This document shows, piece after piece, positions 45,762 to 55,184 of a stretch of DNA of 64,000 nucleotides. Under the pieces are notes generated by a model that ran no database searches, was not told where the DNA came from, and saw only the letters and a list, made by a program, of their open reading frames with translations. The position numbers and the translations under genes are program-made. The first letter of the stretch is position 1, and each line of letters begins with the position of its first letter. The DNA is taken from contig JACJYP010000001.1 of NCBI GenBank assembly GCA_020636045.1, positions 413,501 to 477,500 on the forward strand, given 5' to 3'. The stretch is from Lewinellaceae bacterium. Its GTDB lineage: Bacteria; Bacteroidota; Bacteroidia; Chitinophagales; Saprospiraceae.

Positions 45762-47717
45762 ATGAAGGGCGCAAAACAGTTACTTGCCCTGGCGCTATTG
45801 CTGGCGCTTGGGGTTTTGCTGGTCAAATGGTTGTCCAGCACTTTCCGGATCGATCAACGTAAGCCCGGCGAACTGCCTGGACCGATCGTATATTATGAAG
45901 ACACGACACCCGGCCATACGCTTGGCATCGGTGATGTGGCGCGTTTGCCCGATTCTCTTTTTGAAGAAAAATCTCCATGTTGCAGTTTCGGCAGACCCGG
46001 CGGAGTGATCTGGCTGCGGTTTTCCTACACCAACCGCGACACCGCGCACGAGCGTTTTCTGGTAGAGGTCGTCAACCCTTCCATTCCCAAGATCGAGTTC
46101 TTTCACCTGAACGGGCGGAACGAACTACAGCATTATTACCGCACCGGTACCACTACGGGAACGGAAAAGTTCAGTTTTTACGAGCGCCCCGACACCCACT
46201 CCCGCAACTTCCGCTTTCCCTTGGGGCTTGCCACGGGCAGTACGGCGCAGGTGTATCTGCGGCTGAGTTCCGGCACGCCGCTCTATCTGCGCGTATTGTT
46301 TTTCGAGGAGAGTTTCCGGCTGGGGCACCATCAGTGGGTGGTCGATATCCTGATGACGATCTTCTACGTGTTCAGCGCGCTCTTTCTGATCCTGACGGCC
46401 ATCCTGATCGTCGCTTCGCGCGAACCTTTCCACTGGTATTATTTTTTATATGTGCTGTGCACCGCCTTGTTCATTCCAACGCACCTGGGGCTGGGCTTCG
46501 CCTATGTGTGGAAAGACTGGCCGGCCTTTCAGCACATTGCGCCCATGGCGCTCAACAACCTGCGCCTGATCTTCGGCATTCAGTTTTTCCGCCTGTTTTT
46601 CGATCTGCCGAATTCCGCCCCGCGATTCAACCGGTTTATCGACCTGAGCATCGGCATCTTTTTGGCCACCCTTCTTCTGCAAGGCCTTCCGCACTCCAGT
46701 TCAGGATGGGTGTTTTATCCCTTTTTCGTGTTCCTCATGCTGTTCAGCCTCGGCATGATCGCCTGGCTGATCCATAGACTGATTACCCGGCCATACCGTA
46801 ACTTTTCATGGCTGCTGACGGTGATCGTGCTCAATTTTATCGGGGTGACTTCCACCTCTTTACAATATCTGGGGTACGGATCCGCTTTTTTCGACGTGGC
46901 CGACTGGCTGATGTACCGGTTCGGCATTGCGGATACATTTTTTCTCTCTCCCATGGTGATCGGCGCCTTTTTTCTGGAACAAATGCTGGTGTTCAATTTT
47001 GCCGTCAGGCGTTACCTCCACCTGATCGAAAAAAACCAAAAAACGCAGCTGCGCATTGCGAAAGCGCGGGAGGAAGGGCTGAACGCCCTGATCCTCGGCG
47101 TGGAGAACGAGCGGCGGCGGATCGCCCGCGACCTGCACGACGGCGTCTGCGTGCATCTGGCTGCCATAAATATGAAACTGGATACCCTTTGCGATGACAA
47201 GGACGTCGGGCCGGAGCTGGGAAAGAAAATGACAGGCATTGCCAATGAGATCGAACAGACTTACCGGGAAATACGCGGCATTTCGCACAACCTCATGTCG
47301 AAAGCCCTCGATAAAAAGGATCTGCAAACAGCGCTCGAAGAACTTTGCGGAAGAATACAGCAGGCCCGGCGCGGGTTGAAGGTGCATTTTTTTTCCAATT
47401 ACCCGCTGCATCAGATAAGCGGCCTTGCCAGGATACACCTGTACAGGATCGTACAGGAGTTGCTCGCCAACGTGCTGAAACACGCCCAGGCCCGGCACGC
47501 GAACGTACAAATGATCGCCGACGGCAAACAGTTGTTGTTATCAATAGAAGACGACGGCACGGGTTTTGACTTCCGGCAACGTTCGGCCGACGGGATCGGC
47601 CTCTCCAATATTCGCACACGGGTAGAGGTGCTGCATGGAAAACTGCATATTGAATCGACGCCCGGAAAAGGCACTTTTGTCAGCATAGATATCCCGGAGG
47701 AAACATTGATGGAATAG
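45762..47717 (+). CDS. 7TMR-DISM sensor histidine kinase (HisKA_3 type)
   Basis: 651 residues. An N-terminal signal or anchor helix (LLALALLLALGVLLVKWL) precedes a periplasmic 7TMR-DISM extracellular domain (VIWLRFSYTNRDTAHERFLVEVVNPSI ... RNFRFPL), likely carbohydrate-binding-like. Seven membrane segments follow (about 180-390). The cytoplasmic part has a short coiled link, the HisKA_3 box ENERRRIARDLHDGVCVHLA with His about 458, and a HATPase domain (EDDGTGFDFRQRSADGIGLSNIRTRVEVLHG). Such NarX/DesK-type kinases pair with LuxR-type regulators, and one is encoded tail to tail three bases away. The start at 45762 is preferred over an upstream TTG. Confidence 0.93.
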   Translation: MKGAKQLLALALLLALGVLLVKWLSSTFRIDQRKPGELPGPIVYYEDTTPGHTLGIGDVARLPDSLFEEKSPCCSFGRPGGVIWLRFSYTNRDTAHERFLVEVVNPSIPKIEFFHLNGRNELQHYYRTGTTTGTEKFSFYERPDTHSRNFRFPLGLATGSTAQVYLRLSSGTPLYLRVLFFEESFRLGHHQWVVDILMTIFYVFSALFLILTAILIVASREPFHWYYFLYVLCTALFIPTHLGLGFAYVWKDWPAFQHIAPMALNNLRLIFGIQFFRLFFDLPNSAPRFNRFIDLSIGIFLATLLLQGLPHSSSGWVFYPFFVFLMLFSLGMIAWLIHRLITRPYRNFSWLLTVIVLNFIGVTSTSLQYLGYGSAFFDVADWLMYRFGIADTFFLSPMVIGAFFLEQMLVFNFAVRRYLHLIEKNQKTQLRIAKAREEGLNALILGVENERRRIARDLHDGVCVHLAAINMKLDTLCDDKDVGPELGKKMTGIANEIEQTYREIRGISHNLMSKALDKKDLQTALEELCGRIQQARRGLKVHFFSNYPLHQISGLARIHLYRIVQELLANVLKHAQARHANVQMIADGKQLLLSIEDDGTGFDFRQRSADGIGLSNIRTRVEVLHGKLHIESTPGKGTFVSIDIPEETLME

Positions 47718-47720
47718 CCG

Positions 47721-48371
47721 TCATTCGTCCCATAAGTCATTCTTTTTCAGCCACTCCGACACTTCGTAGCGGCTCGAAGCACCGGTTTTGGCGCGTATGT
47801 TCTTGATATGACTCTCCACTGTATCCTCGCTGATGAACAGATTGCCCGCCATCTCTTTGATGGCTTTCCCCTTCGCGTACGGCAGGGCGACCTCAAGTTC
47901 GCGGGGGGTCAGCGAGGCTTTCGCCATTTTGGCCGGGAGGATGTGGCGTATCACTTCGCCCAGGGTGGTTTGGTCGAGGAAATAGTCGCCCGCATGCACG
48001 GTGTGAATGCCGCGCAAGAGTTCTGCCTTGCTGATTTCCTTGGAGGCATATCCGCGTGCGCCGTTTTGCAGCGTCTCGCGGATGATGGCGATCTCGCAAC
48101 TCACGCTGAGCATCAGAATACCCAGTTCGGGATATTCTTCAGAAAGCAGGCGGCTGATCTCGGCGCCGTCCTGCGAATTCCCCTTAAACGTGTAATCAAG
48201 CAGCAACACATCGGGCATTTCCTCCTTTATTTTTTCAAACACCTCCTCGCCGCTGCGCGCGCTCCAGATCACTTCCACTTCCCCTGCCGTGTTGTTAAAC
48301 AGCGCACTCAGGCTTTCGAGGAAGAGCTCCTGATCGTCGGCAAGGGCAATGCGGATCATATCGGTAGGCAT
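47721..48371 (-). CDS. LuxR/NarL-family response regulator
   Basis: 216 residues. The receiver has the acidic pair in ALADDQELF (12-13), phospho-acceptor Asp59 in DVLLLDYTFKG, a Ser in ILMLSVS, and Lys in GYASKEISKAEL. The C-terminal LuxR helix-turn-helix is SLTPRELEVALPYAKGKAIKEMAGNLFISEDTVESHIKNIRAKTG. It is the probable partner of the HisKA_3 kinase that converges on it, giving a two-component pair from opposite strands. Met1 or Met5 may be the start. The target genes are unknown; the outer-membrane barrel gene upstream of it on the other strand is a candidate. Confidence 0.94.
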   Translation of the reverse strand: MPTDMIRIALADDQELFLESLSALFNNTAGEVEVIWSARSGEEVFEKIKEEMPDVLLLDYTFKGNSQDGAEISRLLSEEYPELGILMLSVSCEIAIIRETLQNGARGYASKEISKAELLRGIHTVHAGDYFLDQTTLGEVIRHILPAKMAKASLTPRELEVALPYAKGKAIKEMAGNLFISEDTVESHIKNIRAKTGASSRYEVSEWLKKNDLWDE

Positions 48372-48513
48372 GGCGTGATCAATTTGGCCTTAGGAACGAT
48401 CAAATGATAAGTTCCTGATGGAACAAAAAAAGCAGAAAACGACGACTTTTTTGCTGAAAAGTATCCCTGATTTTGGAGCGGTGACGGCAAAGGTCAATCT
48501 CTTCCCTCCCCTA

Positions 48514-48551
48514 TTAACCTTTTTTAACCTTCCTTCAAGGGTGATTAACCT
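48514..48551 (+). promoter_or_regulatory. three phased TTAACCT boxes upstream of an outer-membrane barrel gene
   Basis: TTAACCT occurs at 48514, 48524 and 48545, with start-to-start spacings of 10 and 21 bases, close to one and two helical turns. The last copy lies 20 bases before the -7 element, at the -33 position. This looks like an activator or repressor site. Confidence 0.5.
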
Positions 48552-48571
48552 GTGTGCCTCTGCGGGGCCGG

Positions 48572-48579
48572 TACTTTTG
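48572..48579 (+). promoter_or_regulatory. -7 element (TACTTTTG) of the outer-membrane barrel gene
   Basis: Exact TAnnTTTG match 44 bases before the ATG at 48624. There is no TTTG -33 box; a TTAACCT box takes its place. Confidence 0.6.
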
Positions 48580-48623
48580 CCCGTAAACGGCTACAAGTCC
48601 GGTAACGATTTGAAAATTAGGTT

Positions 48624-51461
48624 ATGAAAACAAAATACGCCCTTCTTTTTGCTGCTCTTTTGCTTTTTCCATTGCTGTTACAAGCCCAAAAGGTCAATCT
48701 GCGCGGTACCGTGGTCGATACAGCATCCGCACCCCTGGCCGGCGGCACGGTGATGCTGCTTGCCGCGAGCGACAGCGCGTTGTTGGCTTTCACGCGCACC
48801 GGCGAGGCCGGAGATTTTACCTTTAAGAACCTGTCAGAAGGAGACTACCTGCTCAGATGCACCTATTTCGGCTATCAAAGTTTTCAGCAGCCGGTCCGGC
48901 TCGATGCCGGCAAGGGCCCCGTGACCGATCTCGGCACATTGCAAATGCAGCTCCGCTCCGAACTGTTGAGCGAAGTAGAGATCAAAGGCGAAGCCAACCC
49001 GGTGACGCTAAAACAGGACACCATCGAATTCAACGCAGGGTCTTTCAAGGTCAAGGAAAATGCGGTAGTGGAGGACCTCCTTAAAAAACTTCCCGGCGTG
49101 GAAGTGGAGCGCGACGGCACGGTGCGCGCGCAGGGTGAAGAAGTGAAAAACGTGATGGTGGATGGCAAAAAGTTCTTTGGAAACGACCCCAAGGTAGCGA
49201 CCAAGAACCTGCCCGCCGACGCCGTGGATAAAGTGCAGGTGTTCGATAAAAAATCGGATCAGGCGGTGTTCAGCGGTGTCGACGACGGTCAGCGAGAAAA
49301 AACGATCAACCTCGAACTCAAGGAAGACAAGAAAAACGGCTGGTTCGGAAGGGCGGTGGCCGGCGCGGGCAGCGACCTCAACGCAGGCGGGTCGGACGGC
49401 GGCGACGAGCTCCGTTTTGAAGGAAACCTGAGCCTCAACCGCTTCAAGCCCGGGCAACAGATCTCGATCCTAGGCATGGGAAACAACGTCAATCAGGCCG
49501 GCTTTTCCATCGACGATTACCTGGCTTTTTCCGGCGCCATGCGGCAGATGATGGGCGGTGGCGGCGGACGGGTACAACTACAGTTCAACCAGGACGGCGA
49601 TAACGATCTGCCGCTCGATTTCGGCGACAACCAGGGTTTTCTGCGCACCTGGGCCGGAGGTGTGAACTTCAACCAGGAATTCGGCAAAAAGGCGGACCTG
49701 AATTCCAGTTATATGTACAGCAATTCGGATAAGGAATACGGACGCACCAGTACGCGACAGTCTTTTCTGCCCGACGGTGATTTCAGTACCCTTAGCCAGT
49801 CTGCGGAGAACAACATCACCGACAACCATCGCCTGAACCTGACGTATGACCAGAAGATCGACTCGTTCAACTCGGTGCAATTCAATTCCGCTTTTACCTA
49901 TTCTCAACGAGAGGCATTTTCCGGCTCAGGTTCGCAGACTTTCGGGGCCGGCCAGGTATTGCAGAATGAAGGCAATCGCACATATCAGTCGGATGCCAGC
50001 GGTACCAACTGGACCGGAAACTTGCTTTTCCGACATAAATTCGCCAGGAAAGGGCGCAATTTCAGCGCAAATGTCAATTTCGGTCTGAACAACAACGACT
50101 CCGAAAGCAGCAGCATTTCCGAAAACAAATTCTTCGACGACGGTGGACAGGCGGCCCGGGTGGATACTGTGGCGCAGGATCAACTTTTTGCAAACGATGT
50201 CGGGAACTGGGGCGCCAGGGGTACCTACACGGAACCACTCGGAAAAAGGCGCTATCTGGAGTTCAACTACGGCTATTTCCGCACCGAGAACCGGGCAGAC
50301 AAAGATGTTTACAACGTGACGAACGGCGAACGATACTACGACGACCTGCTTTCCAATACCTACACCAACATTTTCGGGTATCACCGCGGCGGGGCGGGTT
50401 TTCGCATCAACCGGAAATTCTGGAACGGCAGCATCGGCATCGATGCGCAGTCGGCTACGCTGGAAGGTGAAGTGAATTCGGGCCAGGGCGCGGCGGTAAA
50501 ACAGCAATTCGAACACTTCCTGCCGCGAATGGATTTTCAGTACCAGTTCGCGCCGAGCCGCAACCTGCGTTTCTTTTACAACACCGATATCAATGCCCCG
50601 AGCGTGCAGCAACTCCAGCCGGTGCCCGATGTGAGCGACCCGCTGAATATCATAGAAGGAAATCCCGAACTAAAACCTTCCTACGGGCATAATGTATCGC
50701 TGAACTTCATGTCGTTCAATCCTGAAAACATGCGCAGTTTTTTCAGCGGCGTGTTTTTTACCTACACGAAGGACCGCATCGTAAATGCCCAGAACGTGGA
50801 TTCCAGTTTTGTGCGCCGCTACCGCCCGGTGAATGTGGATTCAGATTACCGGCTGAACGGAACCTTTGCATTCGGCCTGCCCTGGAAAAAGATCGAAAGC
50901 CGCTTCAACCTGCGCAGCGAGATCGGTTTCAACCGCGGCCAGAACTTCATCAACGACCGCGAAAACTTTACCGGCAGCCTGGCGCTTACACAATCGGTTT
51001 CCTGGGACTTCATGCCTGCAGAATGGTTCAACCTAAGCGCCGGCGCCGAACTGACCTGGAACCAGACACATTATTCGCTCGACAAGGCCTTCAATCAGGA
51101 CTATCTGACACAATTGTACAACGCGGAATGCACGGTCGACCTGCCCCTGGACTTTTCAGTCGGCAGCGATCTGGATGTCAGGGTAAACGGCGGCCTGGGA
51201 GAAGGTTACAACCGCGCCGTGCCGATCTGGAATGCCTCGGTTTCCCGCTTTTTTATGAAAAACAAACGCCTGCAACTCACCATTGCAGTGCACGACCTGC
51301 TCAACCGCAACGTAAGCATCAACCGGGTGACCAACCTCAACTATGTGGAAGACGAACGGGTAGCGTCGCTCGGCCGCTACGGCATGTTGCGCCTCACCTA
51401 CGCGCTCAATTCAATGGCCGGCGGCGGCAGGCCGGGATTCCGGTTTATTATGAGGAGGTAA
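48624..51461 (+). CDS. large outer-membrane beta-barrel protein (TonB-receptor-like)
   Basis: 945 residues. A signal peptide (cleavage near LLLQAQ) is followed by a carboxypeptidase-regulatory-like domain (VNLRGTVVDTASAPLAGGTVMLL ... EGDYLLRCTYFGYQSF), a plug (LLKKLPGVEVERDGTVRAQGEEVKNVMVDGKKFFGNDPKVATKNLPADAVDKVQVFDKKSD) and an OMP_b-brl_3 barrel. A Gly-rich QMMGGGGGRVQLQF loop lies early in the barrel. The C-terminus ends in short basic residues. The promoter has phased boxes, so it is probably regulated. No SusD-like lipoprotein is adjacent, and the substrate is unknown. A perfect palindromic terminator begins at the stop codon. Confidence 0.9.
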   Translation: MKTKYALLFAALLLFPLLLQAQKVNLRGTVVDTASAPLAGGTVMLLAASDSALLAFTRTGEAGDFTFKNLSEGDYLLRCTYFGYQSFQQPVRLDAGKGPVTDLGTLQMQLRSELLSEVEIKGEANPVTLKQDTIEFNAGSFKVKENAVVEDLLKKLPGVEVERDGTVRAQGEEVKNVMVDGKKFFGNDPKVATKNLPADAVDKVQVFDKKSDQAVFSGVDDGQREKTINLELKEDKKNGWFGRAVAGAGSDLNAGGSDGGDELRFEGNLSLNRFKPGQQISILGMGNNVNQAGFSIDDYLAFSGAMRQMMGGGGGRVQLQFNQDGDNDLPLDFGDNQGFLRTWAGGVNFNQEFGKKADLNSSYMYSNSDKEYGRTSTRQSFLPDGDFSTLSQSAENNITDNHRLNLTYDQKIDSFNSVQFNSAFTYSQREAFSGSGSQTFGAGQVLQNEGNRTYQSDASGTNWTGNLLFRHKFARKGRNFSANVNFGLNNNDSESSSISENKFFDDGGQAARVDTVAQDQLFANDVGNWGARGTYTEPLGKRRYLEFNYGYFRTENRADKDVYNVTNGERYYDDLLSNTYTNIFGYHRGGAGFRINRKFWNGSIGIDAQSATLEGEVNSGQGAAVKQQFEHFLPRMDFQYQFAPSRNLRFFYNTDINAPSVQQLQPVPDVSDPLNIIEGNPELKPSYGHNVSLNFMSFNPENMRSFFSGVFFTYTKDRIVNAQNVDSSFVRRYRPVNVDSDYRLNGTFAFGLPWKKIESRFNLRSEIGFNRGQNFINDRENFTGSLALTQSVSWDFMPAEWFNLSAGAELTWNQTHYSLDKAFNQDYLTQLYNAECTVDLPLDFSVGSDLDVRVNGGLGEGYNRAVPIWNASVSRFFMKNKRLQLTIAVHDLLNRNVSINRVTNLNYVEDERVASLGRYGMLRLTYALNSMAGGGRPGFRFIMRR

Positions 51462-51499
51462 ACACAAGGGGGCTCCGCGACGCGGAGCCCCCTTGTGTT
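51461..51499. terminator. 39-bp perfect palindromic terminator
   Basis: AACACAAGGGGGCTCCGCG, a single A, and its exact reverse complement, ending in TTGTGTTT. It begins at the last base of the barrel gene's stop codon and also lies just beyond the convergent ABC/M1 gene, so it probably ends both. Confidence 0.85.
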
Positions 51500-51520
51500 T
51501 ATGATGTGTGCGTTATCCGA

Positions 51521-54500
51521 TCAATCGCAGTCCTTCAAATTATCTTCCGGATTCCGGTCCACCAGCAGCGAAAACGGATCGATCCCCGCCTTGTCGGGTT
51601 TTTCCTCTACCACAAAAGTGAACTGCGCCGTGGGGGCCGTCATTTTGATGCGCTGCCGGTACAGTGTTTTTCCGTACTTTTTGCCGCTTTCGGGTTTGGC
51701 AAAAGCACCGATCTCGATATAATCGCTCAACGGAACTTCCGTCTCTTTGCCGAGGTCGTCGGCTTTCAGTTTTTTGCATTCCACCTCGATCGTCACTTCC
51801 CAGCGGTTGCCGCCAATATCTTTCACCGAGGCTTTTTTACACCTGTTTTCAAAAAGCGTGATGTCCTCGAAAAGGTCTTTCACAACATAATCGAGCGAAT
51901 CGGGCGCTTGCTCGTAAAAGGCATCTATGGCATCAAGGCTGACCGGATAAGGCGGCGGTGCGTAGCGGTATCGCTCAAGGAATGACCGCAGCGCAGCATT
52001 TACCTTGTCTTCACCGATCATTTCCTTCAGGTAGTACATGGCGCCGCTGCCTTTGTTATAGTGCACGTAGCCCTGCCCTTCGCAACGGGCGAGCGGCAGC
52101 TCGCGCTGCGTTTCCCGGCCGCGGGCGCGCAGGTAACGGTCCATTTCATATTTCAGGAATTTGCGCATCTGGTCGCGGCCGTATTCGTGTTCCATCACCA
52201 TAAGTGCGCTCCACTGGGCAAAAGTCTCGACGAGCATTTCGCCGCCCTGCATATTGGCCGCACATTCCTGGTGGCCCCAGTACTGGTGCCCGATCTCGTG
52301 CGCCGCCACATAGTACATCAGGTCGATATCGTCGTCTTCCGCCCTGAAATCCTGAATAAAACCCACCCCTTCTGAATAGGGCATGGTGCCGGGAAACGAT
52401 TGCGCGAAATCGGAAAACCGCGGAAATTCGATGATGCGGCACTGCTTGTGGTAGTAGGGCCCGAAATGCTGCGTGTAGTATGCCAGCGAATTTTCCATGG
52501 CCTTCAGCATGCGCTCCACATTGAACTGGTGGCCCGGGTGGTAGTACACTTCGAGTTTGACACCGTTCCAGTCGCGGCGTGCTACTTCGTAGCGGGCGCT
52601 GAGGAAAGAATAGAAGTTGAAGGACGCGTGGTCGAGCCGGTAGCGGAAACAGCGGCGCCCGTTTTCTTCCCATTCCTGCACCAGTGAACCCGGGCCGATG
52701 GCGATCTGGTCGGGCGCCGTGCGTATGACGGTTTCCACGTTCACCCAGTCGCTGTTCAGCCCGATATAGGCATCCATGCGGTGCAGGGTGTCCTGGCGGT
52801 TGAGCGGGGGGCGCCGCGTTTTTTCGGGCAGGGAAAAATGCTCGCGCCGGTTCTTGTCGCTGAGTTCGTTCGATTCCTGGTATCCGAAAATCGGGATCAC
52901 GTCGGTATTGTCAAAAAAGGTCCCGTTTTGTACGACCCTGCTCCAGGTTACTTCGTTTTCAAAACCTTTTGGCTCGAAATGCGTGGAAAAAGTCAGCAGC
53001 AGCGAATCGCCGGGCTGGAAAGCCGGCTGGAACCGGTACATCCGCCAGTGCAGGGCGGAGTCGTTGAGGATCATCGACAGGCGCTCGTTTTTCAACGCGA
53101 ATGTGCCGTGGCCGGGGGTATTGACAAACAGCGTATCGATCGGTTTTCCCGAAATGTTGTGCACCATGAACTTTCCTTCCACGTGCAGCGTACGCGTTTC
53201 AGGGCGCAGGTCGATGTCGTATTTCACATCGTAGACGCGCGGTTGCGGGCGCCCCTCGTATTGCTTGTATTTCTGTTCGTAATCAACGAGGTGCTGCTCC
53301 CGTTTGCCGGAGTTGTCGTACCTGTTCAGCATCTGTGTGTTGTAGAAAGTCCAGGCTGCCGTTCCGGCAAACAGCGCAACCGCGCCGATGCCGAATGTCC
53401 GGTAGCCCTGCCATTCGCGACCGGCTATTTTGAGGCGGTTTTTCAAGCCGGTCTCTTTTCCGCGCGGCCACAACAGGAAAGCCGCCAGCGCCAGCAACGC
53501 GCAAAACAGCAACCAGTAAGAATGGAACCAGAACAACTCTTTACCGAAAGGCTGATACCCGTAAAAGTCGGATAAAATGTACGACGGAATCGCCGCGAAT
53601 TCGAGCATGTTGGTTTCGATCTTTGCCGCCGACCAGGCGAAGCCGTTGACGATCAGCAAAATGATGACCAGGAAAAACCCGAGGTACATATTGGGGGAAA
53701 GCACCTGTACCAGAAACGCCAGCGCCAGCGTAAAAGCAAAACCGAGCATGTCGATCAGCAGCAATTCGCGGATGTACAGCCCGATGTTATGGTCCTGATA
53801 ACCAAGGGCTTTTTGGGCAAGGATCGCCGCAATGATCACCAGTATCTGCAAGGTGAACATTACTCCCAGCACGGCCAGATATTTACCCAGCCATGCGGTC
53901 CAGTTGCGCGTGGGCAGGGCATCGGTGATCTCGCTGATCTGGTGATTGCGCTCTTTCCATATCACCATGCCGCTGAAATACACCATGATGATCAGGGTAA
54001 AGAGATAGAACGACCCGCGAATGAGATTGACCATCGTATAGGTAACGGGTAGTTCGTGGGTGCCGTAGCTGTCGTTGGCCTGGAACAGATTGGGCACGCA
54101 ATTGAGCAATCCCAAAATCGCCAGCAGAATGAAGGCCGTGCTGCGAATGATCCCCAGCCACTCGGTCTTGAACTGGCTGAAAAGTTGGCTGAATGTGGTG
54201 GCGACGCCTTTCCCCGGCGTCACGCGGGGAATACCGCCCAGAGAGCGCACGCTGATACCGTCTCCAGCCGCTTCCACTTCCTTTTTGCGTTTTTTTCCGG
54301 GTTTTTTCTCTGAAAAATCAAAGCGGCGAAAACCCAGGAGCAATACGGCAACGCCGACCGCCGACCACAATACCCTATTGACCAGCAGTCCGCCGACCAG
54401 ACCGAGCGCCTGGTGGTTTTTGTCGTCCACGGTCCAGTATTTGGTCATGATGCTGAATGCCCGGGCGCCAAAGGGGTCGAGCAAAACCGCCAGCGGTTCG

Positions 54501-55114
54501 TTGTCGAGGTTGCGCAACATATTGCCCGCCACGATATATCCCACGAGCAGCGCCGTGGCCGCCACAAAAGAATACAGGGTGGAGCGCGTATTGATGGCGA
54601 CAGCATAAAGCACTCCGCCCACAAAAATGGCATTGGGCACGGCAAACACCAGAAATCCCATCAGGTGGCCGTTTATTTCGAAGGGCCCGAAGCGATTGGC
54701 CGGTATCCAGTCAAAAATACCGTTCATCCCGACACCCGCCCACATGCCCAGCGAGATACCCAGCATGGGGATCAGCGAAACCAGCAGCGCGCCCGAAAAG
54801 TGGCCGAAATAATACGCGGCCCTGCCTACGGGTTTGGAAAAAATGATCTGGCTAGTCTGCCGTTCGAAATCGCGGATCGCCGCAGAATTAAGGAACGCCG
54901 TTACGAGCAGGATACACAGGATCGAAAATACCGCGTACCAGTTTTGTGCAACGAAAGGAGCGTTTTTCCAGACATTGCCAAAACTGCCGCCTATGCTCAC
55001 CTGATCGGAGATCGTGGCGAAAAAACACAGCAGGGCAATGATCAATGTAAATATCCATGGCATGGGAGAACGCAGCCATGACTTTATTTCAAAAGAAAAG
55101 AATGTCTTGAACAT
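51521..55114 (-). CDS. ABC transporter permease fused to an M1-family aminopeptidase
   Basis: 1197 residues from the ATG at 55114. The first half (about 1-560) has two sets of membrane segments in the ABC-2 permease style (FKTFFSFEIKSWLRSPMPW at the start and SQLFSQFKTEWLGIIRSTAF for the second set). After a further membrane segment, the C-terminal half is an M1 gluzincin peptidase: zinc motif HEIGHQYWGHQ (about 938) with the third ligand in MLVETFAQW. Substrate-binding landmarks such as GPGSL and TMPYSEG precede it. It is paired with the ABC ATPase 70 bases upstream. Peptidase topology is probably periplasmic. The transported or processed substrate is unknown. Confidence 0.92.
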   Translation of the reverse strand: MFKTFFSFEIKSWLRSPMPWIFTLIIALLCFFATISDQVSIGGSFGNVWKNAPFVAQNWYAVFSILCILLVTAFLNSAAIRDFERQTSQIIFSKPVGRAAYYFGHFSGALLVSLIPMLGISLGMWAGVGMNGIFDWIPANRFGPFEINGHLMGFLVFAVPNAIFVGGVLYAVAINTRSTLYSFVAATALLVGYIVAGNMLRNLDNEPLAVLLDPFGARAFSIMTKYWTVDDKNHQALGLVGGLLVNRVLWSAVGVAVLLLGFRRFDFSEKKPGKKRKKEVEAAGDGISVRSLGGIPRVTPGKGVATTFSQLFSQFKTEWLGIIRSTAFILLAILGLLNCVPNLFQANDSYGTHELPVTYTMVNLIRGSFYLFTLIIMVYFSGMVIWKERNHQISEITDALPTRNWTAWLGKYLAVLGVMFTLQILVIIAAILAQKALGYQDHNIGLYIRELLLIDMLGFAFTLALAFLVQVLSPNMYLGFFLVIILLIVNGFAWSAAKIETNMLEFAAIPSYILSDFYGYQPFGKELFWFHSYWLLFCALLALAAFLLWPRGKETGLKNRLKIAGREWQGYRTFGIGAVALFAGTAAWTFYNTQMLNRYDNSGKREQHLVDYEQKYKQYEGRPQPRVYDVKYDIDLRPETRTLHVEGKFMVHNISGKPIDTLFVNTPGHGTFALKNERLSMILNDSALHWRMYRFQPAFQPGDSLLLTFSTHFEPKGFENEVTWSRVVQNGTFFDNTDVIPIFGYQESNELSDKNRREHFSLPEKTRRPPLNRQDTLHRMDAYIGLNSDWVNVETVIRTAPDQIAIGPGSLVQEWEENGRRCFRYRLDHASFNFYSFLSARYEVARRDWNGVKLEVYYHPGHQFNVERMLKAMENSLAYYTQHFGPYYHKQCRIIEFPRFSDFAQSFPGTMPYSEGVGFIQDFRAEDDDIDLMYYVAAHEIGHQYWGHQECAANMQGGEMLVETFAQWSALMVMEHEYGRDQMRKFLKYEMDRYLRARGRETQRELPLARCEGQGYVHYNKGSGAMYYLKEMIGEDKVNAALRSFLERYRYAPPPYPVSLDAIDAFYEQAPDSLDYVVKDLFEDITLFENRCKKASVKDIGGNRWEVTIEVECKKLKADDLGKETEVPLSDYIEIGAFAKPESGKKYGKTLYRQRIKMTAPTAQFTFVVEEKPDKAGIDPFSLLVDRNPEDNLKDCD

Positions 55115-55184
55115 GGTGATGCAGATTTTGCGGTAAACCGGCCACGCCGGCACATGGGAATACCGTGATAAATACTTAGACTTC

